Below, in pieces: positions 1 to 14,713 of a DNA stretch of 64,000 nt; the stretch's first letter is position 1; each line of letters starts with the position of its first letter. The stretch is from Cupriavidus laharis (GTDB lineage Bacteria; Pseudomonadota; Gammaproteobacteria; Burkholderiales; Burkholderiaceae): assembly GCF_914271435.1 (NCBI RefSeq), contig NZ_CAJZAI010000004.1, forward strand, positions 124,001 to 188,000, given 5' to 3'. A model generated the notes under the pieces. The model saw only the letters and a program-made list of their open reading frames with translations, was not told the origin of the DNA and did no database searches. Made by a program: the position numbers and the translations under genes.

Positions 1-1029
<1,029 letters not shown>

Positions 1030-1069
1030 CTCGTTCGGGTAGTGGTTGGGAGCGGGAGCGGCGCTGCAA

Positions 1070-2620
<1,551 letters not shown>

Positions 2621-2658
2621 GCCTTTCGTCCCTGAAAAACCTCAACTTGCGTCTTCCG

Positions 2659-3501
2659 ATGCCTACCGCCACCCTTGCCGCCATCGACGCGTCCATTGCT
2701 GCACGCAGCCCGTTCGACCGCGCCACCAAGCTGCGCCTGATGGTGTCGGGGCAGCAGGTCGGCTGGCTGCCGCGCGCCCACGCCGACATCCTGCGCGGCA
2801 TGGGTTGCGTGCTGGGGCCGGAAGAGGACACGCCGTCCGGCCCCGGCGTTGACCTGCTGCCGGGCCGCGGCGACTTCGCCGTACGCAGCGCGGCGCTGGA
2901 GGCCCTGGCAAGGCAGCTCGCCGACGCGGGCCACGTGCGCGGCTGGCGCAATGAGCTGTTTGCCGTGACGCCGGCACTCGATGCCCCGGCGCTGGCCGTG
3001 GTGGAGCGCGCGGCGGCGCGCTTCCTTGGCCTGCTGACGTTCGCGTCGCACATGAATGGCGTGGTCCGCGGCGAGCAGATCTTCTGGATCTCGCGGCGCA
3101 GCCCTGCCAAGGCAGTCGACCCGGGCATGTGGGACAACCTGGTGGCAGGCGGCATGCCGCACGGCAGCGACCCGCTGGCCACGCTGGTGCGCGAATGCGA
3201 GGAGGAATCGGGCATCCCGCCCGCGCTGGCGCGTGGCGTGCAGGCGCACGGCCGCATCGAAGTGCTGCGCGAGATCCCGGAAGGCGTGCAGTGGGAACAC
3301 GTCTATATCTATGACCTGGAGCTGCCCGCCGACTTCATCCCGCACAACCAGGACGGCGAGGTGGCCGAACACCGCCGCATCGATCCCCCCGCATTGCTTG
3401 CTATCATGTCGGCCGGCACCATGACGGTCGATGCGACACTGGTGACGCTGGATGCCCTCCGCCGGCGCGGCTGGCTGGCATCCGCTGGCGATTCCGCCTG
3501 A
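2659..3501 (+). CDS. Nudix hydrolase with N-terminal DUF4743-type domain
   Basis: A 280-residue protein with an N-terminal domain (about 1-120) like the DUF4743 region of TPK-related Nudix enzymes and a C-terminal Nudix fold. The Nudix box around residues 175-197 keeps the core RECEEESGI. The first glutamate of the GX5E part is replaced by serine. Relatives in yeast and plants act on damaged thiamine diphosphates, but the substrate here is not shown by the sequence. The start at 2659 was chosen because earlier in-frame codons would overlap the divergent glpK start. It is followed 69 bp later by purU in the same direction. Confidence 0.8.
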   Translation: MPTATLAAIDASIAARSPFDRATKLRLMVSGQQVGWLPRAHADILRGMGCVLGPEEDTPSGPGVDLLPGRGDFAVRSAALEALARQLADAGHVRGWRNELFAVTPALDAPALAVVERAAARFLGLLTFASHMNGVVRGEQIFWISRRSPAKAVDPGMWDNLVAGGMPHGSDPLATLVRECEEESGIPPALARGVQAHGRIEVLREIPEGVQWEHVYIYDLELPADFIPHNQDGEVAEHRRIDPPALLAIMSAGTMTVDATLVTLDALRRRGWLASAGDSA

Positions 3502-3570
3502 TGCCGGGCCACGGGCCCTGCCTGCGCCCTCCCGGCCCTGTGCCGCACGCACCCGACAGAACAATTCACG

Positions 3571-4437
3571 ATGAGCAACACCGGATTCATTCTCACTCTT
3601 TCGTGCCCGGACCAGCCGGGCATCGTCCATTCCGTATCGGGCCTGCTGTTCCAGCACGGCTGCAATATCGTCGATTCCGACCAGTACGGCGATGAATTCA
3701 CGGGCCGCTTCTTCATGCGGGTGCATTTCACCCCGCCGGCCGGCGGCCCGGGCCTGGATGCGCTGAAGGCGGCGTTCGCGCCGGTGGGCGACCAGTTCGG
3801 CATGCAGTGGGAACTGTTCGACGCCGCGGCCAAGCCGCGCGTGATGATCATGGTGTCGAAGATCGGCCACTGCCTGAACGACCTGTTGTTCCGTGCCAAG
3901 GTGGGCGGGCTGCCGGTCGAGATCGCGGCCATCGTCTCCAACCACCGCGACTTCTACCAGCTGGCGGCGTCCTACGACGTGCCGTTCTTCCACCTGCCGC
4001 TGATGAACGCGTCGGCCGAACAGAAGGCCGCGCAGGAAGCCCGCGTGTTTGAAGTCGTGCGCGACCAGAACATCGACCTGGTGGTGCTGGCGCGCTACAT
4101 GCAGGTGTTGTCCGACGACCTGTGCCGCAAGCTGGCGGGCCGTGCGATCAACATCCACCATTCGTTCCTGCCGAGCTTCAAGGGCGCCAAGCCTTACTAC
4201 CAGGCCCATGACCGCGGCGTAAAGCTGATCGGCGCGACCGCGCACTACGTGACGGCCGACCTGGACGAGGGCCCGATCATCGAGCAGGAAATCGAGCGCG
4301 TCGACCACAGCATGGATCCGGAGCAGCTCACGGCCGTCGGCCGCGACGTGGAGTGCGTGGCGCTCGCACGCGCGGTCAAATGGCATGCGGAACACCGCAT
4401 CCTGCTGAACGGCCACAAGACGGTCGTCTTCAAGTAA
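3571..4437 (+). CDS. purU: Formyltetrahydrofolate deformylase
   Basis: Hydrolyses 10-formyl-tetrahydrofolate to formate and tetrahydrofolate, balancing the one-carbon pool and supplying formate for purine synthesis. The 288-residue protein has an N-terminal ACT domain (FILTLSCPDQPGIVHSVSGLL, about residues 6-80) and a C-terminal formyltransferase fold. The fold includes the catalytic region around NIHHSFLPSFKGAKPYYQA and the later ATAHYVTADLDEGPII stretch. Length matches the family. It converges with glpR, whose stop lies 77 bp away; the gap holds a GC-rich inverted repeat but no clear U-tract. Confidence 0.96.
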   Translation: MSNTGFILTLSCPDQPGIVHSVSGLLFQHGCNIVDSDQYGDEFTGRFFMRVHFTPPAGGPGLDALKAAFAPVGDQFGMQWELFDAAAKPRVMIMVSKIGHCLNDLLFRAKVGGLPVEIAAIVSNHRDFYQLAASYDVPFFHLPLMNASAEQKAAQEARVFEVVRDQNIDLVVLARYMQVLSDDLCRKLAGRAINIHHSFLPSFKGAKPYYQAHDRGVKLIGATAHYVTADLDEGPIIEQEIERVDHSMDPEQLTAVGRDVECVALARAVKWHAEHRILLNGHKTVVFK

Positions 4438-4513
4438 TTCCCGCAGCGTGCCGCCGGCGCGCATTGCGCCGGCCGGCCGGTGGACACTGCCGCGCGCCGC
4501 CGTGGCGATAATT

Positions 4514-5293
4514 TCAGTCCTGGTCCGCCACCACACAGTTCACTCCGCTGTCTGCCAGGATCTGCCCGAACGGGGCCGCCAGCGGCTGGTCGGTGAACAG
4601 CCTGTCCACCTGCGACAGGTGCGCCAGTTCCACCATGGCCTGGCGATGGAACTTGCTGGCGTCCGCGGCCAGCCACACCTCGCGCGAATGCTCCATGATG
4701 GTCCGCGCCACCTTGACCTCGCGGAAATCGTAGTCGCGCAGCGTGCCGTCGGCCTCGATGCCCGATATGCCGATCAGACCGATATCGACCTTGAACTGGC
4801 GGATGAACTCGACGGTGGCTTCGCCGACGACGCCACGGTCGCGCGAGCGTAGTACGCCGCCGGCGACGATGACTTCGCAGTCCGGGTTGTCCGCCAGGAT
4901 ATTGGCCACGTTCAGGTTGTTGGTGATCACGCGCAGGCCGCGGTGGTGCATCAGCGCGCGGGCAATCTCTTCCACGGTGGTGCCGATGTTCAGGATCAGC
5001 GAGCAGCCTTCCGGCACCGCCTTGGCCACCGCGCGCGCAATGCGCACCTTGCCTTCTGCATTGAGCACTTGCCGCTGCCGGTAGGCAATGTTCTCTGTGG
5101 TCGAGCCCTCGACCCGCACCCCGCCGTGGAAGCGCGCGAGCATGCCGGTTTCGGCCAGAAGGTTGACGTCGCGCCGTACGGTCTGCAGCGTCACGCCGAA
5201 CTTGCGTGCGAGTGCATCGATGGAAGCAAAGCCCTGGCTGCGGACTTCTTCGAGAAGGGCTGTCTGGCGGGGATTGAAGGTCATGCCGGGCAT
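4514..5293 (-). CDS. glpR: DeoR-family repressor of glycerol genes
   Basis: 259 residues with an N-terminal DeoR helix-turn-helix (DALARKFGVTLQTVRRDVNLL, about residues 22-42) and a C-terminal sugar-phosphate-sensing domain. That domain contains LILNIGTTVEEIARAL and LRVITNNLNVANIL. E. coli GlpR responds to glycerol 3-phosphate, and the position between glpK-glpD and the glycerol ABC operon supports the same role here. A second ATG at 5284 (MTFNPRQ) is an equally good start and matches the usual DeoR N-terminus. Tandem GlpR-like operator halves lie immediately upstream, so autoregulation is likely. Confidence 0.9.
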   Translation of the reverse strand: MPGMTFNPRQTALLEEVRSQGFASIDALARKFGVTLQTVRRDVNLLAETGMLARFHGGVRVEGSTTENIAYRQRQVLNAEGKVRIARAVAKAVPEGCSLILNIGTTVEEIARALMHHRGLRVITNNLNVANILADNPDCEVIVAGGVLRSRDRGVVGEATVEFIRQFKVDIGLIGISGIEADGTLRDYDFREVKVARTIMEHSREVWLAADASKFHRQAMVELAHLSQVDRLFTDQPLAAPFGQILADSGVNCVVADQD

Positions 5294-5306
5294 TCTAGTT
5301 CAAACC

Positions 5307-5373
5307 AAAACGAAAACAAATGATGCGTTGCACTATTGTTTTATTTTCGTTTATTTACTAAAACGAGCGTAAA
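5307..5373. promoter_or_regulatory. GlpR-type operators between glpR and glpS
   Basis: This AT-rich island in GC-rich DNA holds repeated TTTTCGTTT-type elements: AAAACGAAAACAAA at 5307, TATTTTCGTT at 5342-5351 and AAAACGAGC near 5360. The element at 5342 matches the E. coli GlpR half-site WATKYTCGWW exactly, and the element at 5307 matches on the opposite strand with one mismatch. The position between two divergent start codons suggests one repressor-controlled region serving glpR and the transporter operon. Binding is inferred. Confidence 0.65.
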
Positions 5374-5442
5374 GCCAAGCATTGTGCGCGTGAGGCGCGC
5401 GAGTTCCTGTGGTGTAAGAGGCATTTCGAACATGGAGATCGG

Positions 5443-6564
5443 ATGCAGCTGAGTCTGGAGGGCATTGCGCAGCAAGCGGGCTCGCAGCCCTGCCTTTACC
5501 CGATGTCGCTTGTCCCGGTGGCAGGGGCGGTCACCGTGCTGCTGGGCGCCACGCAGGCGGGCAAGACTTCCCTGATGCGCGTGATGGCCGGCCTGGACCG
5601 GCCCAGCTCGGGCCGCGTGCTGGTGGACGGTGTTGATGTGACCGGCGTGCCGGTGCGCGAGCGCAACGTCTCGATGGTGTACCAGCAGTTCATCAATTAC
5701 CCGTCGCTGCGCGTATTCGACAACATCGCGTCGCCGCTGCGGCTGCGGCGGCAGGCTGACCGCAATGACATTGCCGCCCGCGTGCGGTCGCTGGCTGCCA
5801 GGCTGCATATCGACCACCTGCTTGACCGCTATCCGGCCGAGCTGTCGGGCGGTCAGCAGCAACGCGTGGCGCTGGCCCGTGCGCTGGCCAAGGGCGCGCC
5901 GCTGATGCTGCTGGACGAACCGCTGGTCAACCTTGACTACAAGCTGCGCGAAGAACTGCGCGAGGAACTGACCCACTTGTTCGCGCAAGGCGATGCCACC
6001 GTGGTCTACGCCACCACTGAACCCGCCGAGGCGCTGCTGCTGGGCGGATACACCGCAGTGCTCGACGCCGGCGAGCTGCTGCAATACGGCCCGACGCCGG
6101 AGGTCTTCCACTATCCCGATTCGCTGCGCGTGGCGCGCGCCTTCAGCGATCCCCCGATGAACCTGATCGAAGGCACGTTGCAGGGCGGCTGGGTCACGCT
6201 GTCGGACGACATCTCGGTGCCCGTCCCCGAGGCGGGCAACCACGCCGGGCCTGTCACTGTGGGCGTGCGCGCCGCGGCGCTGCGCCTCGAAAGCGTGCCG
6301 GGATCGGTGCCGGTGCCAGGCCGCGTGGCGCTGGCGGAGCTGTCCGGCTCGGATACGTTCGTGCACGCCGACACGCCCGTGGGCAACCTGGTCGCGCAGT
6401 TCGCCGGCGTGTTCGACCTGAGGCTGGGCGCGCCGCTGACGCTGCATCTCCTGCCGGCCCAGCTCTACGTGTTCGATGATGGTGGCCGGCGCATTTGCGC
6501 GCCGCGCCGGCCCGGCGGGCTGGCGGCCGATGTTCCGCCTGCCGGCGCGGTGACGGGGGGCTGA
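5443..6564 (+). CDS. glpS: Glycerol ABC transporter, ATPase subunit GlpS
   Basis: First of two ATPase subunits of the glycerol importer. The 373-residue protein has a Walker A GATQAGKTS (about residues 36-44), an ABC signature [15 protein letters not shown], a Walker B LMLLDEPLVNLD and a C-terminal TOBE-like regulatory domain (about 240-350). That layout is typical of the carbohydrate-importing CUT1 class. The ATG at 5443 is preceded by GGAGATCGG. The stop is one base before the glpT start, so translation is likely coupled. The gene order glpSTPQUV is that described for glycerol uptake in Rhizobium leguminosarum. Confidence 0.9.
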   Translation: MQLSLEGIAQQAGSQPCLYPMSLVPVAGAVTVLLGATQAGKTSLMRVMAGLDRPSSGRVLVDGVDVTGVPVRERNVSMVYQQFINYPSLRVFDNIASPLRLRRQADRNDIAARVRSLAARLHIDHLLDRYPAELSGGQQQRVALARALAKGAPLMLLDEPLVNLDYKLREELREELTHLFAQGDATVVYATTEPAEALLLGGYTAVLDAGELLQYGPTPEVFHYPDSLRVARAFSDPPMNLIEGTLQGGWVTLSDDISVPVPEAGNHAGPVTVGVRAAALRLESVPGSVPVPGRVALAELSGSDTFVHADTPVGNLVAQFAGVFDLRLGAPLTLHLLPAQLYVFDDGGRRICAPRRPGGLAADVPPAGAVTGG

Positions 6565-6565
6565 G

Positions 6566-7680
6566 ATGGCGCGTATCGACCTGGACCTGGCCCATTCCTA
6601 TCTGGCCAACCCGCGCTCCGACGAGGACTACGCGTTGCTGCCGCTTAAATTCAGCTTCGAAGACGGCGGTGCCTATGCCTTGCTGGGCCCGTCGGGCTGC
6701 GGCAAGACCACGCTGCTGAACTGCATTTCGGGGCTGCTGCAGCCGTCGCAGGGCCGTATCCTGTTCGATGGCCGCGACGTGACGGCCGACCTGCCGCAGG
6801 CACGCAACATCGCGCAGGTGTTCCAGTTCCCGGTGGTCTACGACACCATGACTGTTGGCGAGAACCTGGCTTTCCCGCTGCGCAATCGCGGCGTGCCGCC
6901 CGCGCAGGTGCGCGAACGGGTAGGGCGCGTGGCCGAGATGCTGGATCTGTCGGCGTCACTGGACCGGCGCGCCAGCGGGCTCGCGGCCGACGCCAAGCAG
7001 AAGATCTCGCTGGGCCGCGGACTGGTGCGGCACGATGTGTCCGCGATCCTGTTCGATGAGCCGCTGACCGTGATCGATCCCCAACTCAAATGGCAGCTGC
7101 GGCGCAAGCTCAAGGAGATCCATCACGAATTCCGGCTGACGCTGATCTACGTGACGCATGACCAGACCGAGGCGCTGACCTTCGCCGACCAGGTGGTGGT
7201 GATGTCGCGCGGCAAGGCCGTGCAGGTCGGGTCGGCCGACGCGCTGTTCGAACGGCCCGCGCATACCTTTGTCGGGCACTTCATCGGTTCGCCGGGCATG
7301 AACTTCCTGCCTGCCAGCTGGCGCGACGGCGCCGTCGAAATGGCCGGACGCCGCTACGTGCCGCCCCTGCCTGATACCGTCGCCAGCGCGCTGCGGGAGG
7401 CAGGCAGCTTCCGTGTCGGCGTGCGGCCCGAATACGTGCGCCTGGCCGGCGACGGCGATACGCAAGCTGTACCGGTGCGCGTGGAGCGTGCGCAGGACAT
7501 TGGCACCTACTGGCTCGTGACCGGCGCCGTGCAGGAGGCCGGGGCGCGGGCGGGCACCCTGCGTGCGCGACTGGGTGCGGAGGCGGCGGCGCTGCGTCCC
7601 GGCGAGACGGCGTGGCTGTCCGTGTTCCACCGCCACACCTGCTACTACGTGAATGAAATGCTGGTGCCATGGAGTCCGCA

Positions 7681-7684
<4 letters not shown>
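6566..7684 (+). CDS. glpT: Glycerol ABC transporter, ATPase subunit GlpT
   Basis: Second ATPase of the importer, 372 residues. Walker A GPSGCGKTT (about residues 38-46) and Walker B AILFDEPLTVIDP are intact. The expected LSGGQ signature is degenerate (ASGLAADAKQKISLGRGL), while GlpS keeps a canonical one. In a GlpS/GlpT heterodimer this would make the two ATP sites unequal. The C-terminal TOBE-type domain ends in WLSVFHRHTCYYV. The stop codon overlaps the glpP start as ATGA. This GlpT is an ABC ATPase and is unrelated to the E. coli glycerol-3-phosphate antiporter of the same name. Confidence 0.9.
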
Positions 7685-8557
<873 letters not shown>

Positions 8558-8565
<8 letters not shown>

Positions 8566-9379
8566 TACCCGCAACCGCGCCACGGGGTGGCGCACCGCAT
8601 TCCTGTTGGTCTACCTGCTGTTCGCCATCCTGCCGATCTACTGGATGGTGAACATGTCGTTCAAGACCAATGAGGAAATCCTTTCCACGCTGTCGCTGTG
8701 GCCGGCGGAATTCACGCTCGAGCACTACCGAACCATCTTCACCGATGTCTCGTGGTACTCGGGCTATATCAATTCGCTGATCTACGTCGCCATGAACACG
8801 GTGATCTCGATCACGGTGGCGCTGCCCGCGGCGTACGCGTTTTCACGCTACCAGTTCATCGGCGACAAGCATGTCTTTTTCTGGCTGCTGACCAACCGCA
8901 TGACACCGCCGGCGGTGTTCCTGCTGCCGTTCTTCCAGCTCTACAGCACCATCGGGCTGATGGACACGCACCTTGGCGTGGCGCTGGCGCACCTGGTGTT
9001 CAATGTGCCGCTGGCGGTGTGGATCCTCGAAGGCTTCATGGCCGGCGTGCCGCGCGAGATCGACGAGACGGCGTATGTGGACGGGTATTCGTTCCCGCGC
9101 TTTTTCCTGACCATCTTCCTGCCGCTGATCAAGGCGGGCGTGGGCGTGGCGGCGTTCTTCTGCTTCATGTTCAGCTGGGTGGAACTGCTGCTGGCGCGCA
9201 CGCTGACCTCGGTCAACGCCAAGCCCATCGTGGCCACCATGACGCGCACGGTGTCGGCGTCGGGCATGGACTGGGGCGTGCTCGCCGCCGCGGGCGTGCT
9301 GACCATCGTGCCGGGCGGCATCGTGATCTGGTTTGTGCGCCACTACATCGCGAAGGGCTTCGCGATGGGGCGCGTGTAG
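8558..9379 (+). CDS. glpQ: Glycerol ABC transporter permease GlpQ
   Basis: Second permease, 273 residues, with about six membrane segments and an EAA loop at IDETAYVDGYSFPRFFLTIFLP (about residues 168-189). It is of the MalG-like class that partners the GlpP-type permease. It starts eight bases before the glpP stop, indicating coupled translation. The name follows the rhizobial glycerol operon; it is not the periplasmic glycerophosphodiesterase also called GlpQ. Confidence 0.9.
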
Positions 9380-9403
9380 TCCTGGGACGAAAGGAGACCG
9401 TTC

Positions 9404-9712
9404 ATGCTGAGCTGGATGGTATGGACTACGCCCGTGGCGGTGTTCTTCGCCAGCATCGTCGTCATGCTGGCAGTCATGACGATCTGGGAGGTCCGCTCGC
9501 CCGCCGTACTGCGCAAGGGCTTCCTGCCGATTGCCACGACGCGTGGCGACCGCCTGTTCATCGGGCTGATGTGCGCGGCCTGGATCAACCTGGCGTGGGT
9601 GGGCCTTGGCGAGAACCTCATGCAGTGGTTCTCGCTGGTCGAAGAGCCTTCCATCTGGATCAGCTTCGTCGTGTCGATGCTGGTCCTGCTGCTGGTCATG
9701 CGCAAGGGCTGA
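9404..9712 (+). CDS. glpU: Small DUF2160 membrane protein of glycerol importer (GlpU-like)
   Basis: 102-residue, very hydrophobic protein with three predicted membrane spans: about residues 8-28 (VAVFFASIVVMLAVMTI), 50-65 and 83-98 (SFVVSMLVLLLVMR). It has no catalytic motif. Its place between the permease and binding-protein genes matches glpU of rhizobial glycerol operons, where its role is unknown; it may help assembly or stability of the importer. The start ATG is preceded by AAAGGAGACCGTTC, a good ribosome binding site. Confidence 0.8.
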   Translation: MLSWMVWTTPVAVFFASIVVMLAVMTIWEVRSPAVLRKGFLPIATTRGDRLFIGLMCAAWINLAWVGLGENLMQWFSLVEEPSIWISFVVSMLVLLLVMRKG

Positions 9713-9813
9713 AGGCAGGCTCGCGACGGCATTCATGGGACATGCGGCTTATCCCTTCCCCCCGGGGCCGCGCCCGGACAGCAAACGGGGAGGGGACTCT
9801 TGAGGAGACACTG

Positions 9814-11553
<1,740 letters not shown>

Positions 11554-11589
11554 TGCAATGAACCGGGGCCTGCCTGTGCCGGGCCCTGG

Positions 11590-11611
11590 CTCAGTGGTGC
11601 CTCAGTGGTGC
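11590..11611. repeat. 11-bp tandem duplication after the GGDEF stop codon
   Basis: CTCAGTGGTGC occurs twice head to tail (11590-11600 and 11601-11611) in the short convergent gap between glpV and the GGDEF gene. It is a simple tandem duplication with no evident function. Confidence 0.7.
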
Positions 11612-11612
11612 A

Positions 11613-13586
11613 TCAGGCAGGCGCATCCGCCAACGGCGCCGCATAGCGCGCCTTGCCGTGGCGCTTGGCCTCATACAGCGCCATGTCGGCCCGCATGAAC
11701 AGCTCGCTGACGGACATGCCTTGCCCGGGCCGGTGGATGGCCGAGCCGACGCTGACGGTGGCGGCGTGTTCGTGCCCGTCGATGACGACCGGTGCCAGTG
11801 CAGCCTGCACGATGGTATTGGCGATGCGCTCGACCGCGCGGGCATCGCCGACGTTCTCCAGGATCACCGCGAACTCGTCGCCGCCGATGCGGGCCACGGC
11901 GTCGTCCTTGCGCACGCTGCCGGTCAGGCGCTGGGCAAAGGCAACCAGCAGGCGGTCGCCGACCGAGTGCCCATAGCCGTCGTTGACGGCCTTGAAGTCG
12001 TCCAGGTCGACGAGCAGCAGCGCGGCCGCCTGTCCGCCCGCATCGGCGTGCGCCAGCGCATCGGCAAAGCGCCGGTCAAAGCCCTTGCGGTTGAGCAGGC
12101 CGGTCAGGTGGTCCGACACGGTCTGCGCTTCCAGGCTGCGCAGCTTCTGGCGCTCGCTCGTGACATTGCGCGCGAACAGGTGCAGGCCATGGATGGCGTC
12201 ATGCGCGTCGTTCCAGGCCGGCTGGCAGGTGAACTGCATGCATTCGGAGCCATCCGGGCTTTCGCGCGTGAACTTGACGGGCTTGCCGGCAAAGGCTTGC
12301 TCCAGGTGCGGCCGCGAGGCCAGATAGGCCTGCGTACCCCACAGCTCGCGCAGCGACAGGCCGATGATCTGCTGGGCCGGCAGCCCGAAATGGCGTGCAT
12401 AGGCCTGGTTGACGAATACGAAGCGCTCGTTCATGTCGATGAACGAGACGAAGTCCGGCACATGGTTGGCGATGGCCTCGATGCGCTTTTCGCTCTCGGC
12501 GGCGTGATCCTTGGCAGTCTTCAGCGCGGCTTCGCGCTCCGAGAGTTGGTGCATGACCTCGGCGAACGTGGCGGCCAGCTCGCCGATCTCGTCCTCGCGG
12601 CCCACCGGCAGTTCCGCGGCGGCGTCGGGGTTGGCGGCGACGCGGCGCACTGCGCGGTGCAGTCGCTGCAGCGGTGCCAGCAATCGCCACATCACCAGCC
12701 ACATCAGCGCGCTGGCGATCAACAGCGAGATGCCGGCAATGACCGATACGCGGCGGCGCGTCTCGAACAGCGGGGCATAGGCCTCGTCCGCCGGCAGCAC
12801 GGCAATCAGTTCCCAGCCGTTGGATTCCAGCAGGTAGCGCGCGATGATCGGCTGGCGCGGACGGATAGGCTCCCAGAACGATTCAGGCTGTTCCGCGCCA
12901 CACGTCTCGCCGAGTGCCCTGGCGGGGGTCAGGAGTCTTGCAGGGTTCCGGTGCATGGCGTAGCGCGGATGGGGGCCGGCGGAGACCAGGCAGTAGCTGC
13001 CGGTGACGCCAACCGGGCTGCGCGCCAGTTCGTGCAGGAAATTGTCCAGCGACAGGTTGATGACACCGCCGACTACCGCGCGCAACTCGCCGCCGGGGCC
13101 GCGCAGCGGAACGGCGAGCACCATGCCGGGCGCCTTTGTCAGCTTGCCTTCCAGCAGGTCGGAAACGGCCAGTGGGGCGCCGCGGACGATCGCGCGGAAA
13201 TAGTCGCGGTCGCCCAGGTTTATGCGTACCCCCTCGGGCACGGCCGTGCTGAAGATCATTTCACCGTTGGGGCTGGCCATGAACACGGCATTGAAGGTGT
13301 CTGGCGGGTCCGGCATCTGCGCGGCGATGCGCCTGAGTTCGGACTGGCGACCGGCAAGCATGGGCGCGAACTGCTGGGCCATGTGGCGCAGGACGGAAGC
13401 TCGGCTCTCGATTTTTTCATCGAGCTGTTCCGCGACAAGCCTGACCTGGGCGTCCTGATGGTTCTGCAGCATCTCCTTCAGGCTGAAGTACGCGTAGTAC
13501 TGCGACGACAGCGCCCGCAGCACGATGATCAACGTAACCACCATGGCGGTCGCCACCGCCATCCGCAGTTTTATTGAGTGACGCAT
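11613..13586 (-). CDS. Membrane sensor diguanylate cyclase (Cache-HAMP-PAS-GGDEF)
   Basis: 657-residue inner membrane protein expected to make cyclic di-GMP. In order: membrane span about residues 8-26, periplasmic Cache-like sensor about 27-270, a second span (VSVIAGISLLIASALMWLVMW), HAMP about 298-350, PAS about 370-490 (FVSFIDMNERFVFVNQAYARHFGL) and GGDEF about 495-650. The active-site loop GGDEF is intact. An inhibitory RxxD site (RKDD) sits five residues before it, so product feedback is likely. No EAL domain follows. The ATG at 13586 was chosen because the longer frame has no membrane or domain content. The ligand is unknown. Confidence 0.9.
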   Translation of the reverse strand: MRHSIKLRMAVATAMVVTLIIVLRALSSQYYAYFSLKEMLQNHQDAQVRLVAEQLDEKIESRASVLRHMAQQFAPMLAGRQSELRRIAAQMPDPPDTFNAVFMASPNGEMIFSTAVPEGVRINLGDRDYFRAIVRGAPLAVSDLLEGKLTKAPGMVLAVPLRGPGGELRAVVGGVINLSLDNFLHELARSPVGVTGSYCLVSAGPHPRYAMHRNPARLLTPARALGETCGAEQPESFWEPIRPRQPIIARYLLESNGWELIAVLPADEAYAPLFETRRRVSVIAGISLLIASALMWLVMWRLLAPLQRLHRAVRRVAANPDAAAELPVGREDEIGELAATFAEVMHQLSEREAALKTAKDHAAESEKRIEAIANHVPDFVSFIDMNERFVFVNQAYARHFGLPAQQIIGLSLRELWGTQAYLASRPHLEQAFAGKPVKFTRESPDGSECMQFTCQPAWNDAHDAIHGLHLFARNVTSERQKLRSLEAQTVSDHLTGLLNRKGFDRRFADALAHADAGGQAAALLLVDLDDFKAVNDGYGHSVGDRLLVAFAQRLTGSVRKDDAVARIGGDEFAVILENVGDARAVERIANTIVQAALAPVVIDGHEHAATVSVGSAIHRPGQGMSVSELFMRADMALYEAKRHGKARYAAPLADAPA

Positions 13587-13791
13587 GATTTGCTTCTTCT
13601 TCTGCGCACTGACCCGTTTCCGGCCCCAGGGCATTTGGACTGACGACCCCGCCCTTCTTGTACGGAACCAGGCGTTCAGGGTAGCAGATGTCCCCGCCAT
13701 CGCCACGCGCACTGGTGCGCGACGCGTGGCATTGTGGGGCTTGCGGCACTCGGTCGGCGCATTGGTGGCAACGATGCGACGGTATCGCTCG

Positions 13792-14451
13792 TCACTGGGC
13801 ACCGACAGGCCATTGGCGGATTCGCAGGATGGCACGGTCAGCGAGCCGGACCGCCAGTTCCAGCAAGGCCGGGACCTGCTTTCGGGTCATGCCGACGGTG
13901 TAGCGCACGGTGGCGGCTTCGTTGTCGCCGGCCGGCGCCTCGCAACAGCCGCATCGTATCGCGAGCCTCAGGATATGCAGGGGCACGAAGCGCTCGGCCT
14001 GCTGCATGTCCGCCAGGGCCTCCACGGAGAAATGCAGCGGCAGGCGGGACAGCCGGATGAAACGCTCGCGCAGGATGCCGCATGTACGCGCATTGAGCGC
14101 AGCGCCTTCGGCCTGGAAGCCGGCGCGCGTCATGCCGCGGGCTTCGGGCTGCCAGAGGGCGCCGATGGCGAGACAGGGCGCCGCGGGCTGTTGCGGTCTG
14201 GCTTCGCAAGATTCGTCGATCGCAACGAAACCGCCCAGCAGGTCGTAGGTGAGCGCCGTGCGGCCGAAGGTGCGGTTGTAGCCGGTGATGCAGTCGAGGT
14301 CCTCGTCGTAGACGGGCCTGGCGTCGCGGGGAATGCGTATGGGGCGGACTTCGAACCAGCCGGGCGATACCGGGTAGTGTCCGGTCCACGCGAATACCGG
14401 TTGTGTGGTGGTGGCCGGTTGCGACAGGGGGTGAAGGGAAGACTGCGGCAT
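13792..14451 (-). CDS. Hypothetical protein, function not recognised
   Basis: 219 residues with no recognised domain, signal peptide or membrane span. The N-terminal half contains FAWTGHYPVSPGWFEVRPIRIPRD and CITGYNRTFGRTALTYDLLGG. The C-terminal half carries an RCGCCEAP cysteine cluster followed by KQVPALLELAVRLADRAI. A good ribosome binding site (AGGAG, seven bases before the ATG) supports it, and it is the last chromosomal gene before the integrated element. An open frame on the other strand (13585-14517) covers the same DNA but reads as low-complexity antisense. Confidence 0.6.
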   Translation of the reverse strand: MPQSSLHPLSQPATTTQPVFAWTGHYPVSPGWFEVRPIRIPRDARPVYDEDLDCITGYNRTFGRTALTYDLLGGFVAIDESCEARPQQPAAPCLAIGALWQPEARGMTRAGFQAEGAALNARTCGILRERFIRLSRLPLHFSVEALADMQQAERFVPLHILRLAIRCGCCEAPAGDNEAATVRYTVGMTRKQVPALLELAVRLADRAILRIRQWPVGAQ

Positions 14452-14585
14452 GAACCCGCTCCTGCTGTATGTGGTGGAGCGGACTACCGTATTGGCGCGG
14501 GGCTCGTGCCGGAATGAGACGGTGCTGTTTTAATCGGAACCAGGACGTTGCAGGGGAATCTGCGGGAAAGCTGGGCGGGGAAATG

Positions 14586-14612
14586 AAAAAAGCCAGCGCA
14601 AGGCTGGCTTTT
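14586..14612 (-). terminator. Original tRNA-Val terminator, now displaced by the island
   Basis: On the minus strand a stem AAGCCAGC/GCTGGCTT with a five-base loop is followed by a run of T. It lies just beyond the left attachment repeat, where the tRNA-Val transcript would have ended before integration. The tRNA gene is now about 9.3 kb away. Confidence 0.75.
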
Positions 14613-14618
14613 CCGGAA

Positions 14619-14665
14619 TCTGGTGGGTGGTACAGGGATTGAACCTGTGACCCCTGCCGTGTGAA
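14619..14665. repeat. Left attachment repeat (47 bp)
   Basis: Perfect 47-bp direct repeat of 23950-23996. It comprises the 3' part of the tRNA-Val gene from the anticodon loop through the CCA end, plus two flanking bases. This copy lacks the 5' half of the tRNA and is therefore a partial gene left at the end of the element distal to the intact tRNA. Confidence 0.95.
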
Positions 14666-14713
14666 CGGAGGACGGGCCTGTTTTGGGCGATTCTAGGCGC
14701 GTCTCGATGATGC

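Noticed and set aside
5293..5442. Separate small gene in the glpR-glpS gap
   Set aside because: AT-rich region explained by operators and promoters; no frame with a start and ribosome binding site of its own.
8698..9813. 5' extension of the glpV reading frame
   Set aside because: It overlaps glpQ and glpU in another frame, and the internal ATG at 9814 has both a ribosome binding site and a signal peptide.
13585..14517. Long plus-strand open frame opposite the hypothetical gene
   Set aside because: Arg/Gly/Ala-rich composition typical of antisense in GC-rich DNA, no domain; the minus-strand frame has a good ribosome binding site.
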